The position numbers were made by a program, and so were the translations under genes. DNA of 11,453 bases from Treponema sp. (GTDB lineage: Bacteria > Spirochaetota > Spirochaetia > Treponematales > Breznakiellaceae), in the NCBI GenBank assembly GCA_031284385.1, contig JAISZZ010000017.1, forward strand, positions 1-11,453. The letters run 5' to 3'. Under the pieces are notes generated by a model, which saw only the letters and a list, made by a program, of their open reading frames with translations, searched no databases and was not told the origin of the DNA. This document shows, one piece after another, positions 1 through 6,469 of this stretch (within the stretch, counting starts at the first letter, position 1; each line of letters starts with the position of its first letter).

Positions 1-412
1 CTGATATTTCTATGCTGGGCGAGAGCGGCGCAAGCTCCTGCATTCGCAGGTAATGTTTCGTATGAACAAGCCCGGCCTCGCGGCAGGCAAGCGCCATCTG
101 CCTTATTTTGTCCGTCGTACTTGTCAGGATTATGAACGAAGAATCGAAAGCGCTCTGGTCGCCAAGGATTGCTTTGGGATCCAGAATTGGTATCCCCCGG
201 TAATTTGTGCCGATCAACACCGGCGCGCTGTCCAAAAAGGCTTCCGCTCTGTAGCCGTTCCGTTCCAGTGCGTGGAGGAATGGCCGTCCCTTTTGTCCCG
301 CGCCCCACAGATAGATTTTTTTACCCCGCAGTAGTTCTTCAACTTCTTGCCGGCCGTACCGCTCTTTTTTTACGCTGCATTGCGGATTTATCACGTTCTG
401 TCCATCTGACAT
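1..412 (-). CDS. Partial protein with N-terminal Rossmann-like domain (runs off left edge)
   Basis: Reading the complement from the ATG at 412 gives an uninterrupted frame of 137 codons that leaves the window at base 1, so the C-terminus is missing. The protein begins MSDGQNVINPQ. Near residue 33 it has a beta strand and glycine loop, KIYLWGAGQKGR, then FLDSAP and the segment YRGIPILDP. A hydrophobic strand, FIILTST, follows. This layout (GxGxxG loop, acidic residue at the end of the second strand, 'GIPILDP') is typical of the Rossmann-like domains that precede or resemble PglD-type sugar acyltransferases, FkbM-type methyltransferases and related surface-glycan enzymes. The catalytic part would lie outside the window, so no function is assigned. 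A stop codon at 424-422 makes ATG 412 the most upstream ordinary start. No Shine-Dalgarno sequence precedes it, but a strong promoter does. Confidence 0.82.
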   Translation of the reverse strand, partial: MSDGQNVINPQCSVKKERYGRQEVEELLRGKKIYLWGAGQKGRPFLHALERNGYRAEAFLDSAPVLIGTNYRGIPILDPKAILGDQSAFDSSFIILTSTTDKIRQMALACREAGLVHTKHYLRMQELAPLSPSIEIS

Positions 413-418
413 TGTTTG

Positions 419-447
419 AATCTACCAGCCCGCTTACGGGGTGTCAA
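419..447 (-). promoter_or_regulatory. Sigma-70-type promoter of the left-edge gene; possibly leaderless mRNA
   Basis: On the minus strand a perfect -35 box TTGACA (447-442) is followed by a 17-nt spacer and TAGATT (424-419, 4 of 6 consensus bases). The expected transcription start falls about at the A of the ATG at 412, which also lacks a Shine-Dalgarno sequence. A second TTGACA lies 8 nt upstream (455-450) but has no matching -10 box. Confidence 0.5.
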
Positions 448-514
448 GCTGTCAAGCGGCTGGGCGCGAATCACGTGAATAATTCGTGGACACTCTTCCG
501 TGCGGTGTGATGCT

Positions 515-569
515 CAAATATAAAATAGTCCCTTAGTAAGGCAGGACAAATGAGGGGGGACGATTTCCA
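515..569. repeat. Direct repeat, copy 1
   Basis: CAAATATAAAATAGTCCC, then AGTAAG, and finally GGGGGGACGATTTCCA. It matches 1035-1075 in the same orientation, except for two or three substitutions and a 14-nt segment (about 541-554) that the second copy lacks. See the second copy for comparison. Confidence 0.7.
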
Positions 570-799
570 TACTCGCTGCGGCACATAGCCACCCTTTCGT
601 CCGTCCCCCAGCCCAATAACGGCGCGCTAAACATTGAGCGCGTACAGTCGAAGATGCTGCCGGCTGTGGCGCGGGACCAGGCTACCGCCCCCACAAACAT
701 CTTTAGCGCCCTGCGCTCCAGCCCCTGCGGGTCTTCCGCTACCCCCCAAATCCGTTGCCCATCCGTAATGTGTCCGCGAATTACGCGAATTAGCGGACA
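533..799 (-). pseudogene. Possible remnant of a coding region
   Basis: On the minus strand one frame stays open from 799 to a TAA at 535-533 (88 codons). It reads as plausible protein around WGVAEDPQGLERRA and MFVGAVAWSRATAG, with mostly G or C in third codon positions. Codons begin right after a TGA and there is no start codon with a ribosome-binding site upstream; the first ATG is at 700. The 3' end of the frame lies inside the direct repeat 515-569. Other frames are also open here, so chance is a serious alternative. No family is recognised. Confidence 0.2.
771..799. repeat. 29-nt imperfect palindrome
   Basis: TGTCCGC (771-777) pairs with GCGGACA (793-799). After one mismatch, AATT pairs with AATT around a 5-nt centre, ACGCG. 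A related sequence lies in opposite orientation at 465-492, whose complement begins GTGTCCACGAATTATT. Confidence 0.6.
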
Positions 800-975
800 T
801 CAAAGCGGCGGCTTATCAAAGTACAGGCATCCTGAAACAGCGCCGCAAGCGGCTTTTCCTTCTGGCCGCAGGAGTATGGCCGCCGCGCTTTGGGACATAC
901 GGCGGAATTCCTCGAAATCAGCGCAGTATTCAGGATGTTATTGTCATATAACATATTAAATTGATTGCCGCAAGC

Positions 976-990
976 CTCCTGCCGCAGGAG
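976..990. repeat. GC-rich palindrome
   Basis: CTCCTGC (976-982) and GCAGGAG (984-990) form a perfect 7-bp inverted repeat around one base. A related arrangement without the perfect palindrome lies at 842-877, with GCCGC-AA-GCGGC at 842-853 followed by GGCCGCAGGAG. This suggests degenerate copies of one short repeat. Confidence 0.5.
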
Positions 991-1034
991 AAAAGCCCTT
1001 CAGTAAAGCGGATGCTTAAAAATAAAAACTCGCC

Positions 1035-1075
1035 CAAATATAAAACAGTCCCACAGTAAGGGGGGACGATTTCCA
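1035..1075. repeat. Direct repeat, copy 2
   Basis: CAAATATAAAACAGTCCC, then ACAGTAAGG, and finally GGGGGACGATTTCCA. It is the short version of the repeat at 515-569. The two copies lie about 470 bases apart and bracket the GC-rich palindromic part of this gene-free stretch. Confidence 0.7.
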
Positions 1076-1099
1076 CGTTGCCTTAGGCAATGCGTCAGC

Positions 1100-1128
1100 T
1101 TGACCTGTTTACCAAAGACTGATATTTT
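1100..1128 (+). promoter_or_regulatory. Sigma-70-type promoter of the metal transporter operon
   Basis: TTGACC (1100-1105), a 17-nt spacer and TATTTT (1123-1128) predict transcription starting near 1135 and a leader of about 64 nt. A small hairpin, TTGCC-TTA-GGCAA (1078-1090), lies just upstream of the -35 box. A 13-nt dyad, TCAGA-CAT-TCTGA (1154-1166), lies in the leader and could bind a metal regulator, but this is only a guess. Confidence 0.45.
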
Positions 1129-1198
1129 CATTTTATGTGAGCTGGCTTCAAAATCAGACATTCTGAGAGCCGCCAAAACTATTACATTTAGGAGAACT

Positions 1199-1903
1199 AT
1201 GCGAACTATTTTTTCCTGTAGGAACCTTTGTTACGCTTATGATGAGAAAATCGTGTTGAGCGGTCTTAATTTTTCCATCGAAGAATCTGACTATATATGC
1301 ATCGCCGGTGAAAACGGCGCGGGTAAAAGCACATTGATTAAGGGGCTTTTGGGCCTTATAAAACCTGTATCCGGCAGCTTTGAGGCGGCCAAAGAATTGA
1401 GCGGCGGCACCGGCTACCTGCCCCAGCAAACCGCGGCGCAAAAAAATTTCCCAGCGGGTGTGGAAGAAGTAGTGTTGTCAGGTTTTATTGGCAAAAAAAA
1501 AATCATTCCTTTTTACACGCCTAATGACAAAAAAACGGCGTTCCTCAATATGCAAAAACTCGGCATAGCGGATCTCGCAAACCGCTGCTTTGGTGAACTT
1601 TCCGGCGGGCAGCAGCGGCGGGCGCTTCTTGCCAGGGCGCTTTGCGCGACAGAAAATCTGCTGGTGCTGGACGAACCCGCCGCCGGCCTCGATCCGCCCG
1701 CCGCTCAGGAACTTTACACGATTCTTGAAAAAATAAACCGTGAAATGAAAATAACCATTATCATGGTTTCTCATGATATTGTTTCCGCCGTAAAATACTC
1801 AAATAAAATTTTACATTTATGGAAAAAGCAGTTGTTTTTTGGAAATGTAACTGATTATATAAACAGTGATATTGGAAAATTATTTTTGGGACAACGGGGA
1901 TAG
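1199..1903 (+). CDS. znuC: Metal (probably zinc) ABC transporter, ATP-binding protein
   Basis: This 234-residue ATPase would drive metal import together with the permease encoded next. It shows Walker A GENGAGKST (37-45), a Q-loop at LPQQ (74-77), the signature LSGGQQ (134-139), Walker B LLVLDEP (154-160) and the switch histidine in SHD (191-193). Length and motif order fit the ZnuC/TroB/MntB group. The frame is open further upstream, to an ATG at 1100, but that ATG overlaps the likely -35 box. AGGAGA (1190-1195) stands just before the ATG at 1199, so I place the start there. The permease starts 6 nt after the stop. Zinc is favoured over manganese or iron because of the third gene of the operon; sequence alone does not fix the metal. 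Confidence 0.9.
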   Translation: MRTIFSCRNLCYAYDEKIVLSGLNFSIEESDYICIAGENGAGKSTLIKGLLGLIKPVSGSFEAAKELSGGTGYLPQQTAAQKNFPAGVEEVVLSGFIGKKKIIPFYTPNDKKTAFLNMQKLGIADLANRCFGELSGGQQRRALLARALCATENLLVLDEPAAGLDPPAAQELYTILEKINREMKITIIMVSHDIVSAVKYSNKILHLWKKQLFFGNVTDYINSDIGKLFLGQRG

Positions 1904-1909
1904 ATAATT

Positions 1910-2776
1910 ATGATAGAAATTTTTATAGAGATGTTTTCGTACACTTTCCTTGTACGCGCTTTTTTCGTAGGGCTGTTGGTTTCGCTGTGCGCTTCACTGC
2001 TGGGAGTAAGCCTGGTGCTTAAACGCTATTCCATGATTGGGGACGGACTTTCGCACGTAGGTTTTGGAAGTTTGGCTCTTGCTACGGCTTTAAATCTGGC
2101 GCCGCTCGCGGTTTCCATACCCGTTGTCATGGCAGCGGCGTTTCTACTGCTAAGGTTAAGCGAAAACAGCAAAATAAAGGGGGATGCCGCAATTGCCATG
2201 ATTTCCACAGGTGCGCTTGCGGCAGGTGTCGTGATAATTTCTCAGACAACCGGCTTAAATACGGATGTATGCAACTACCTTTTTGGCAGTATTCTAGCAA
2301 TGACAAAAAGTGATGTGTATCTTTCCGTGAGCCTGTCAATTCTGACGCTGATCATTTTCATTGTTTTTTACAACATAATTTTTTCGATAACATTTGACGA
2401 AACGTTTGTTCGTTCATGCGGCATAAACACAGGCCTAAACAACATGGTTATCGCACTGTTGACGGCATTAACAATAGTTTTAGGAATGCGGATGATGGGT
2501 GCGCTGCTCATATCAAGTTTGATAATTTTTCCGGCGCTGACTTCGATGCGCCTATTCAAAAGATTCAAAACTGTAACAATATGCAGCGCGGTTGTTTCCA
2601 TTATTTGCTATTTTCTAGGTTTGACAGTTTCATACTTGTATGCCACGCCGACAGGCGCAAGCGTTGTCATACTCAACATATTTACTTTTATGCTGTTTTC
2701 TAGTATAAATTTTATACACGTAAAAATAAAACGTGAAAATCATCGTAAAACAGACGCGAAAGGAGCAGTGTCATGA
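1910..2776 (+). CDS. znuB: Metal (probably zinc) ABC transporter, permease (ABC-3 family)
   Basis: This is a 288-residue, highly hydrophobic inner-membrane protein with roughly eight membrane segments. ABC-3 family features are the segment MIGDGLSHVGFGSLA (about 42-56), CNYLFGSIL (about 121-129), the membrane stretch GALLISSLIIFPA in the second half and TPTGASVVI near the C-terminus. It would form the membrane channel energised by the ATPase encoded 6 nt upstream. The ribosome-binding site is modest (GGGGA, 1896-1900) and lies in the end of the preceding gene, which suggests translational coupling. Its stop codon overlaps the start of the next gene by 4 nt. No gene for the periplasmic binding protein these systems normally need is present here. 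Confidence 0.9.
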   Translation: MIEIFIEMFSYTFLVRAFFVGLLVSLCASLLGVSLVLKRYSMIGDGLSHVGFGSLALATALNLAPLAVSIPVVMAAAFLLLRLSENSKIKGDAAIAMISTGALAAGVVIISQTTGLNTDVCNYLFGSILAMTKSDVYLSVSLSILTLIIFIVFYNIIFSITFDETFVRSCGINTGLNNMVIALLTALTIVLGMRMMGALLISSLIIFPALTSMRLFKRFKTVTICSAVVSIICYFLGLTVSYLYATPTGASVVILNIFTFMLFSSINFIHVKIKRENHRKTDAKGAVS

Positions 2777-3264
2777 CGAAAAAAACAATTATTTTTGTAT
2801 TTGCGGGTTTTGTTATGCTGAGTATTCCAGCTTGTAAACATAAAACCGTTCAGGCCGAAACCCCTGCAAAAAAAATAGAAGCCGCAGACAAACCTACGCT
2901 TGAAATAAAAGAAAAACTCTTCATAGCGCAGACAAACGATGTTTATCTCAATCCCGAAGAATATATGGGGCGCAGAATAAAGCTGGAGGGTCTATTTAAA
3001 ACAGATTCGTATACAGGAAGCGATCAATCCTATTGCTTTGTTTTAAGGTATGGGCCAGGCTGCTGCGGTTTTGACGGCGGCACGGCAGGGTTTGAAGTAA
3101 GCTGGCCTGACAATGAGAGTTCCGCATATCCAAAAGAAGATGATTGGGTTGAAGTAGTCGGAATTCTGGATTCTTACGAAGAAGACGGCTACCCCTACAT
3201 CTATCTGTCGCTTGAATCGTTAAAAACATTGGATGAGCGCGGCGCAGAAACAGTGTTGCACTGA
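2773..3264 (+). CDS. Probable lipoprotein with DUF1980/YcgQ-like domain
   Basis: The 163-residue product starts with a charged and then hydrophobic segment ending in LSIPAC, a relaxed spirochaete-type lipobox with Cys21 as the likely lipidated residue. A Lys/Glu/Ala-rich linker follows to about residue 45. The remainder resembles the C-terminal domain of the DUF1980/YcgQ family: NPEEYMGRRIKLEGLF (60-75), a strand with YGPGCCGFDGG (93-103), then WVEVVGILDSY (125-135) and YIYLSLESL (142-150). That family is often tied to zinc homeostasis, which fits its place as third gene after the ABC transporter, overlapping the permease stop by 4 nt. AAAGGAG (2759-2765) is a strong ribosome-binding site. 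The paired cysteines 97-98 could bind metal (inference). It is probably not the missing binding protein, which is normally about 300 residues. Confidence 0.72.
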   Translation: MTKKTIIFVFAGFVMLSIPACKHKTVQAETPAKKIEAADKPTLEIKEKLFIAQTNDVYLNPEEYMGRRIKLEGLFKTDSYTGSDQSYCFVLRYGPGCCGFDGGTAGFEVSWPDNESSAYPKEDDWVEVVGILDSYEEDGYPYIYLSLESLKTLDERGAETVLH

Positions 3265-3315
3265 ACCGCCGCAATAACAACATGAAGAGTTCACGAGTAA
3301 AGCTCTGAAAAATGT

Positions 3316-3344
3316 CCCACCGCCTGAGCACGTAACGCGGCGGG
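3316..3344. repeat. GC-rich hairpin after the metal operon
   Basis: CCCACCGC (3316-3323) pairs with GCGGCGGG (3337-3344), 8 bp with one A-C mismatch and a 13-nt loop. It stands 51 nt after the lipoprotein stop. No T-run follows, so it is at best an imperfect terminator. Confidence 0.3.
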
Positions 3345-3353
3345 GTAAATGCA

Positions 3354-3382
3354 TTGACATACCAATGTAAAACAAATTGTAT
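3354..3382 (+). promoter_or_regulatory. Candidate promoter of the phosphofructokinase gene
   Basis: A perfect TTGACA (3354-3359), a 17-nt spacer and TTGTAT (3377-3382, weak -10) give a leader of about 85 nt. A second, weaker possibility is TTGTTA (3427-3432) with TAATAT (3449-3454), spacer 16. I cannot choose between them. Confidence 0.35.
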
Positions 3383-3473
3383 CCGTCCGCAGCGTACCCT
3401 GCCATCCCGACGCTTATTGCAACTAATTGTTAAATCCGTCATTATTGATAATATATTTTTGTGGAGGCCGCTT

Positions 3474-4850
3474 ATGAATGATAAAAATTTAGATTTTTCT
3501 ATTGAAGAACTGGGACCGCGGAATATACGCTCGCCTATCACTATGTCCAAAAACCGCGGCGATTTTATTGCAAAATATGTTTCAGACAGCGATCTTATTC
3601 GCTTCAATTCGAATGTAAGTTTAGGAGAACAACCGCCAGTAGAACGGAGTATGGCGCTGGAAAAAGCCGGCCCCCGCGAAATGATATATTTCATGCCGGA
3701 ACACGTTCATGCCGGCATTGTAACCTGCGGCGGCCTATGTCCCGGCATCAACGATGTAATCCGCTCGATAGTGCGTTGTCTATGGTATCATTACCGCGTC
3801 AGGCGTATCACCGGCATAAGTTACGGCTACAAAGGCTTTTTGCCAGAGTACAGCTATCCGACAAAAGAGCTTACCCTTGATTTTGTCGATGATATACATA
3901 AAATCGGCGGCACCGTGCTTGGAACTTCGCGTGGAGGCGGCAAAGAAGTAGCAAAAATCGTTGACGCTATGGAACAGCTCAATCTGAATATGCTCTTCAC
4001 AATAGGCGGAGACGGCACACAGCGCGGCAGTCTGGATATTGCGGGCGAAATTGAGCGCCGCCAGCTAAAAATTGCCTGCGTGGGCATTCCCAAAACAGTC
4101 GATAACGATTTTTCTTTTATACAAAAATCTTTTGGCTTCGACACGGCAGTGTCAAAAGCGGTGCTTGCCGTCGCTTCCGCCCACATGGAGGCCAAATCTC
4201 AGCCAAACGGCATAGGTCTAGTAAAAGTAATGGGACGAGAATCCGGTTTTATCGCCACGCATACCGCGCTGGCAAGCCATGAAGTTAATTTCGTGTTAAT
4301 TCCGGAAGTTCCGTTTGACCTTGACGGCCCCAATGGTTTTTTTGAACATCTTGAACGCCGTTTGCAAAACAGGAAACACGCGGTCATCGTTATCGCGGAA
4401 GGCGCTTTACAGGAACACCTTGCCAAAAATACCGGTACGGATGCGTCTGGAAACCTAAAAATGGTTGACGTAGGCCCCTATCTAAAGGGTAAAATCGAAG
4501 AACACTTCAAAAAGACAGATGTGGAGATAACGTTAAAGTACATAGATCCCAGCTACCTGGTACGTTCATCAGTCGCCGTCCCTGTTGATTCGATATACTG
4601 CGACAGACTGGGCAATGCGGCGGTTCATGCGGCAATGGCTGGAAAAACAAAAACAGTAATCGGTCTTGTAAACAATGAATTTGTACACCTGCCGATAAAG
4701 GCTGCCGTTTCGCGCCGCAATCATGTTGACCCGGAATCAAGCCTTTGGCGCGACACGCTGGATGCGACTCATCAACCTATTCTTATGACAAACGCCTCTG
4801 CGGGAATCAATTTTAGGGACGGCGGAAATTATAATAAGCGCAAACACTAA
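3474..4850 (+). CDS. pfkA: 6-phosphofructokinase, ATP-type, clade X-like
   Basis: The 458-residue enzyme phosphorylates fructose 6-phosphate to the 1,6-bisphosphate in glycolysis. Visible motifs are the nucleotide loop [10 protein letters not shown] (85-94), YGYKGF (117-122), GGDGTQRG (178-185), the catalytic loop GIPKTVDND (204-212), MGRESG (253-258) and the substrate-binding region [10 protein letters not shown] (357-366). Gly181 stands where PPi-dependent enzymes carry Asp, which favours ATP. Lys207 is a residue otherwise seen in PPi enzymes; this Gly/Lys mix is known in plant-type and trypanosomal ATP enzymes. The length and the long N-terminal extension resemble T. pallidum TP0108 and Borrelia BB0727. 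Open frame continues upstream to 3354, but GGAGG (3463-3467) sits 6 nt before the ATG at 3474. The stop overlaps that of the minus-strand TM2 gene. Confidence 0.92.
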   Translation: MNDKNLDFSIEELGPRNIRSPITMSKNRGDFIAKYVSDSDLIRFNSNVSLGEQPPVERSMALEKAGPREMIYFMPEHVHAGIVTCGGLCPGINDVIRSIVRCLWYHYRVRRITGISYGYKGFLPEYSYPTKELTLDFVDDIHKIGGTVLGTSRGGGKEVAKIVDAMEQLNLNMLFTIGGDGTQRGSLDIAGEIERRQLKIACVGIPKTVDNDFSFIQKSFGFDTAVSKAVLAVASAHMEAKSQPNGIGLVKVMGRESGFIATHTALASHEVNFVLIPEVPFDLDGPNGFFEHLERRLQNRKHAVIVIAEGALQEHLAKNTGTDASGNLKMVDVGPYLKGKIEEHFKKTDVEITLKYIDPSYLVRSSVAVPVDSIYCDRLGNAAVHAAMAGKTKTVIGLVNNEFVHLPIKAAVSRRNHVDPESSLWRDTLDATHQPILMTNASAGINFRDGGNYNKRKH

Positions 4851-5368
4851 ATATCTTCAAAATCTGAATTATTGTCCATGAATTCAGGAAAGGTAAAGAC
4901 TATCACGCCCGATTTGCGTATCCGCATTTCGGCGTGTCCGTCTACGACCATTTTTTCTAAATGCTGACGCGCCTTTTCCAACGATATATTTCCTTCTATG
5001 ACAACTTCAGAAGGCGTAACGATTCCGCCGTTATGCTTCGCTAATCTAAGAATCAGACGGTCTACAGTATCTTCATCATGAACTACGCGGACATTCCCGT
5101 CATTGACGTAACGCCATTTCTCGTTTTTACTGTAAGCGGCGGAGATGCCCGCGCCATAACCAGCGCTAAACATGGCGTGCCTGGCGTTAGCTTCATCAAC
5201 CTGACTACCGAGCGTAAAGAGATCGTACAGACTGCCTATCCCCGCCAGTCCGCCGGTACACATCCAAAGTATCCCCGACAGGGGTTTACCCAAATAGAAC
5301 CGGTGAAACCCAAGAACACCGAAACCGGATAAAAACCAAAGTAAATACGCCAAACCCTTACTATACAT
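4847..5368 (-). CDS. TM2-domain membrane protein with winged-helix-like C-terminus
   Basis: The 173-residue protein opens with a TM2 domain: a first membrane helix (about 6-20) running into [16 protein letters not shown] (20-35), then a second glycine-rich helix ending in YDLF (48-51). After a linker, residues about 99-160 look like a small helix-turn-helix or winged-helix fold ([24 protein letters not shown], then [14 protein letters not shown] and a hairpin [12 protein letters not shown]); I see this only by pattern. TM2 proteins are common, but their cellular role is unclear. A winged helix tethered to the membrane could sense or bind something in the cytoplasm (inference). The ATG at 5368 has no clear Shine-Dalgarno sequence. 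The gene converges on the phosphofructokinase gene, the stop codons overlapping by 3 nt, so neither has its own terminator there. Confidence 0.8.
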   Translation of the reverse strand: MYSKGLAYLLWFLSGFGVLGFHRFYLGKPLSGILWMCTGGLAGIGSLYDLFTLGSQVDEANARHAMFSAGYGAGISAAYSKNEKWRYVNDGNVRVVHDEDTVDRLILRLAKHNGGIVTPSEVVIEGNISLEKARQHLEKMVVDGHAEMRIRKSGVIVFTFPEFMDNNSDFEDI

Positions 5369-5408
5369 AGCGTACCCGTTTTAAAATTTTAATATTCACT
5401 AACTTTCT

Positions 5409-5437
5409 ATATTAACCGAAAATATCATCTCCGGCAA
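5409..5437 (-). promoter_or_regulatory. Candidate promoter of the TM2 gene
   Basis: On the minus strand, TTGCCG (5437-5432), a 17-nt spacer and TAATAT (5414-5409) predict a start near 5402 and a leader of about 34 nt. Confidence 0.42.
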
Positions 5438-5478
5438 GAGTACGCGACTGTACCACGGCGTAAGATCGCACACAGGCG

Positions 5479-5497
5479 GTATGCCTTTGCCGCATAC
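5479..5497. promoter_or_regulatory. Dyad in the divergent promoter region
   Basis: GTATGC (5479-5484) and GCATAC (5492-5497) form a perfect 6-bp inverted repeat around 7 nt, between the divergent TM2 and TPR-like genes. It could be an operator for either gene. I see no well-spaced promoter for the plus-strand gene: TTGCCG (5487-5492) has no good -10 box at the right distance. Confidence 0.25.
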
Positions 5498-5532
5498 TTT
5501 TCATTTATAACGGTTTATAGTAACATAGATAA

Positions 5533-6294
5533 ATGCTAAAAATAGTAATGCCCTGTATATTATGTCTTAACGCCGCTGTTATATTCGCGGAAGCGCCGCC
5601 TGACTGGTTTACGCCTTTGCAAGATGCGGTTTATGCCGATACCCACGATGCGGACTCCATAGCAAGTTTAGGAAACAAGATTGAAGAAACGGCAAAGCGT
5701 GAACTTAGCGAACCAGAACTTTCTAATATGCTCTCATTGTGTGAATTTTTCATAGGCAAGGCATACCAAAATGAGCAAAATGCGAAACAAGCGCTGACGC
5801 ATTTCCAGCTTGGACTTGATTACGCCGGTGTTTTTATAAAAACAAATCCAACATCTAACGGGTATCGCATGATGGCCGAAAATATAAGCCAGATATGTAC
5901 AATGAAATCGGCCGCGTGGGTCATTGCAAACGGCCTTAAAGTAGAGCAGTATGCAAAAAAAGGACTTGCCTACAATAGTAGAAACGCGGCTTGTAGTTAT
6001 TTAATTGCCGCGCGCTGGGTTTATGCGCCCGCGCCTTTCAACAATATTAAAAAAGGAATAAACGAAATGAAAACTATTCTTTCCGGTTCTTACGATATAC
6101 AAAAAGATGACTATTTTAATATTTACTACGCCATAGCTTATGCTTACAATCGTACCAATCAAACAGATGAAGTAATGCCATGGCTGGAGAAGGCGTTGGC
6201 CATTTATCCTACAAATAAGGATGCGTTAAATCTTAAACAAGGCAAGGCGCGTATAATTGATACTATAGATTCTTATGCTGCTGAAACAGAATAG
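5533..6294 (+). CDS. Exported TPR-like helical protein, function unknown
   Basis: The 253-residue product has a short hydrophobic N-terminus (residues 1-19, ending AEA) that looks like a cleavable signal peptide, so it is probably periplasmic. The rest is predicted helical. The best tetratricopeptide-like unit is near the C-terminus, where YYAIAYAYNRTNQTDEVMPW is followed by LEKALAIYPTNKDA. An earlier repeat-like segment contains GKAYQNEQNAKQALTHFQLG (about 75-94). TPR proteins of this size in treponemes often serve as partners of transporters or envelope complexes, but nothing nearby identifies the partner. An in-frame TAA directly before the ATG fixes it as the most upstream start. There is no Shine-Dalgarno sequence. 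The gene ends 4 nt before the first hairpin stem of the structured region that follows. Confidence 0.75.
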   Translation: MLKIVMPCILCLNAAVIFAEAPPDWFTPLQDAVYADTHDADSIASLGNKIEETAKRELSEPELSNMLSLCEFFIGKAYQNEQNAKQALTHFQLGLDYAGVFIKTNPTSNGYRMMAENISQICTMKSAAWVIANGLKVEQYAKKGLAYNSRNAACSYLIAARWVYAPAPFNNIKKGINEMKTILSGSYDIQKDDYFNIYYAIAYAYNRTNQTDEVMPWLEKALAIYPTNKDALNLKQGKARIIDTIDSYAAETE

Positions 6295-6423
6295 ACTTGT
6301 TCGATAACCCGTTTGGTTATCGAACAGTCTTGCAGTTTTCCAGGCTAAGAGCCTGCGAACCGAAGGTTCACAAAACTGCGTTTTTTAATGGATGTTGTTC
6401 GGAAACTTCAGTTTCCACACAAC
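6294..6423. repeat. Multi-hairpin intergenic element, copy 1
   Basis: Hairpin 1 pairs TGTTCGATAACC (6298-6309) with GGTTATCGAACA (6315-6326), extended by AGAC/GTCT over a bulged T. The middle part is a three-way junction, listed separately. Hairpin 3 pairs GTTGT (6394-6398) with ACAAC (6419-6423) and GGAAAC (6401-6406) with GTTTCC (6411-6416). The element begins GACTTGTTC and ends ACAACTCTA. Copy 2 at 11054-11161 has the same ends and the same order of hairpins, with matched base changes in both arms. Confidence 0.72.
6332..6386 (+). terminator. Three-way-junction structure followed by six T
   Basis: An outer stem GCAGTTTT (6332-6339) pairs with AAAACTGC (6372-6379). It encloses two hairpins, CAGGC-TAAGA-GCCTG (6341-6355) and GAACC-GAA-GGTTC (6357-6369), with only one or two bases between stems. 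G and six T (6381-6386) follow directly, so on the plus strand it could terminate transcription of the TPR-like gene. A branched terminator would be unusual. Confidence 0.5.
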
Positions 6424-6469
6424 TCTAATAGGGAATGTACTAAAACTAGACTTGGGATAGAACTAGAAA

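Larger units (their letters stand above)
413..1198. other. Gene-poor stretch with repeats and palindromes
   Basis: I see no convincing intact gene in these 786 bases. The stretch is visibly GC-richer than the genes to its right up to about position 1000. It contains the promoter of the left-edge gene, two related imperfect palindromes (465-492 and 771-799), a direct-repeat pair (515-569 and 1035-1075), GC-rich palindromes (842-853 and 976-990), a possible decayed reading frame on the minus strand (799-533), and the promoter and leader of the metal transporter operon (from 1100). Short open frames exist in several phases, as expected for GC-rich non-coding DNA. Confidence 0.6.

Noticed and set aside
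53..510. Two plus-strand frames opposite the left-edge gene
   Set aside because: The complementary strand encodes a coherent Rossmann-like domain with its own promoter, so these are shadows.
654..959. Plus-strand frame of 101 codons in the left gene-free stretch
   Set aside because: It is rich in Ala, Pro, Arg and Ser as expected for a chance frame in GC-rich DNA, crosses several palindromes and has no ribosome-binding site.
1100..1198. N-terminal extension of the metal ATPase from the ATG at 1100
   Set aside because: That ATG overlaps the likely -35 box, the extension has no similarity to the family, and AGGAGA precedes the ATG at 1199.
3354..3473. N-terminal extension of the phosphofructokinase
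   Set aside because: It has no ribosome-binding site and starts on the candidate promoter. GGAGG with ideal spacing supports the ATG at 3474.
2996..3694. Minus-strand frame of 232 codons
   Set aside because: It is antisense to the well-supported lipoprotein gene and the phosphofructokinase start, and no family features are visible.
6332..6379. A tRNA-like cloverleaf
   Set aside because: The structure has only two inner arms, an 8-bp AU-rich closing stem and no recognisable anticodon arm, T-loop or discriminator region. At 48 nt it is also too short.
6294..6423. Integron attC sites, since some treponemes carry integrons
   Set aside because: The GTTRRRY/RYYYAAC core pairs are not found at the expected places, and the genes between the elements form one overlapping operon rather than cassettes.
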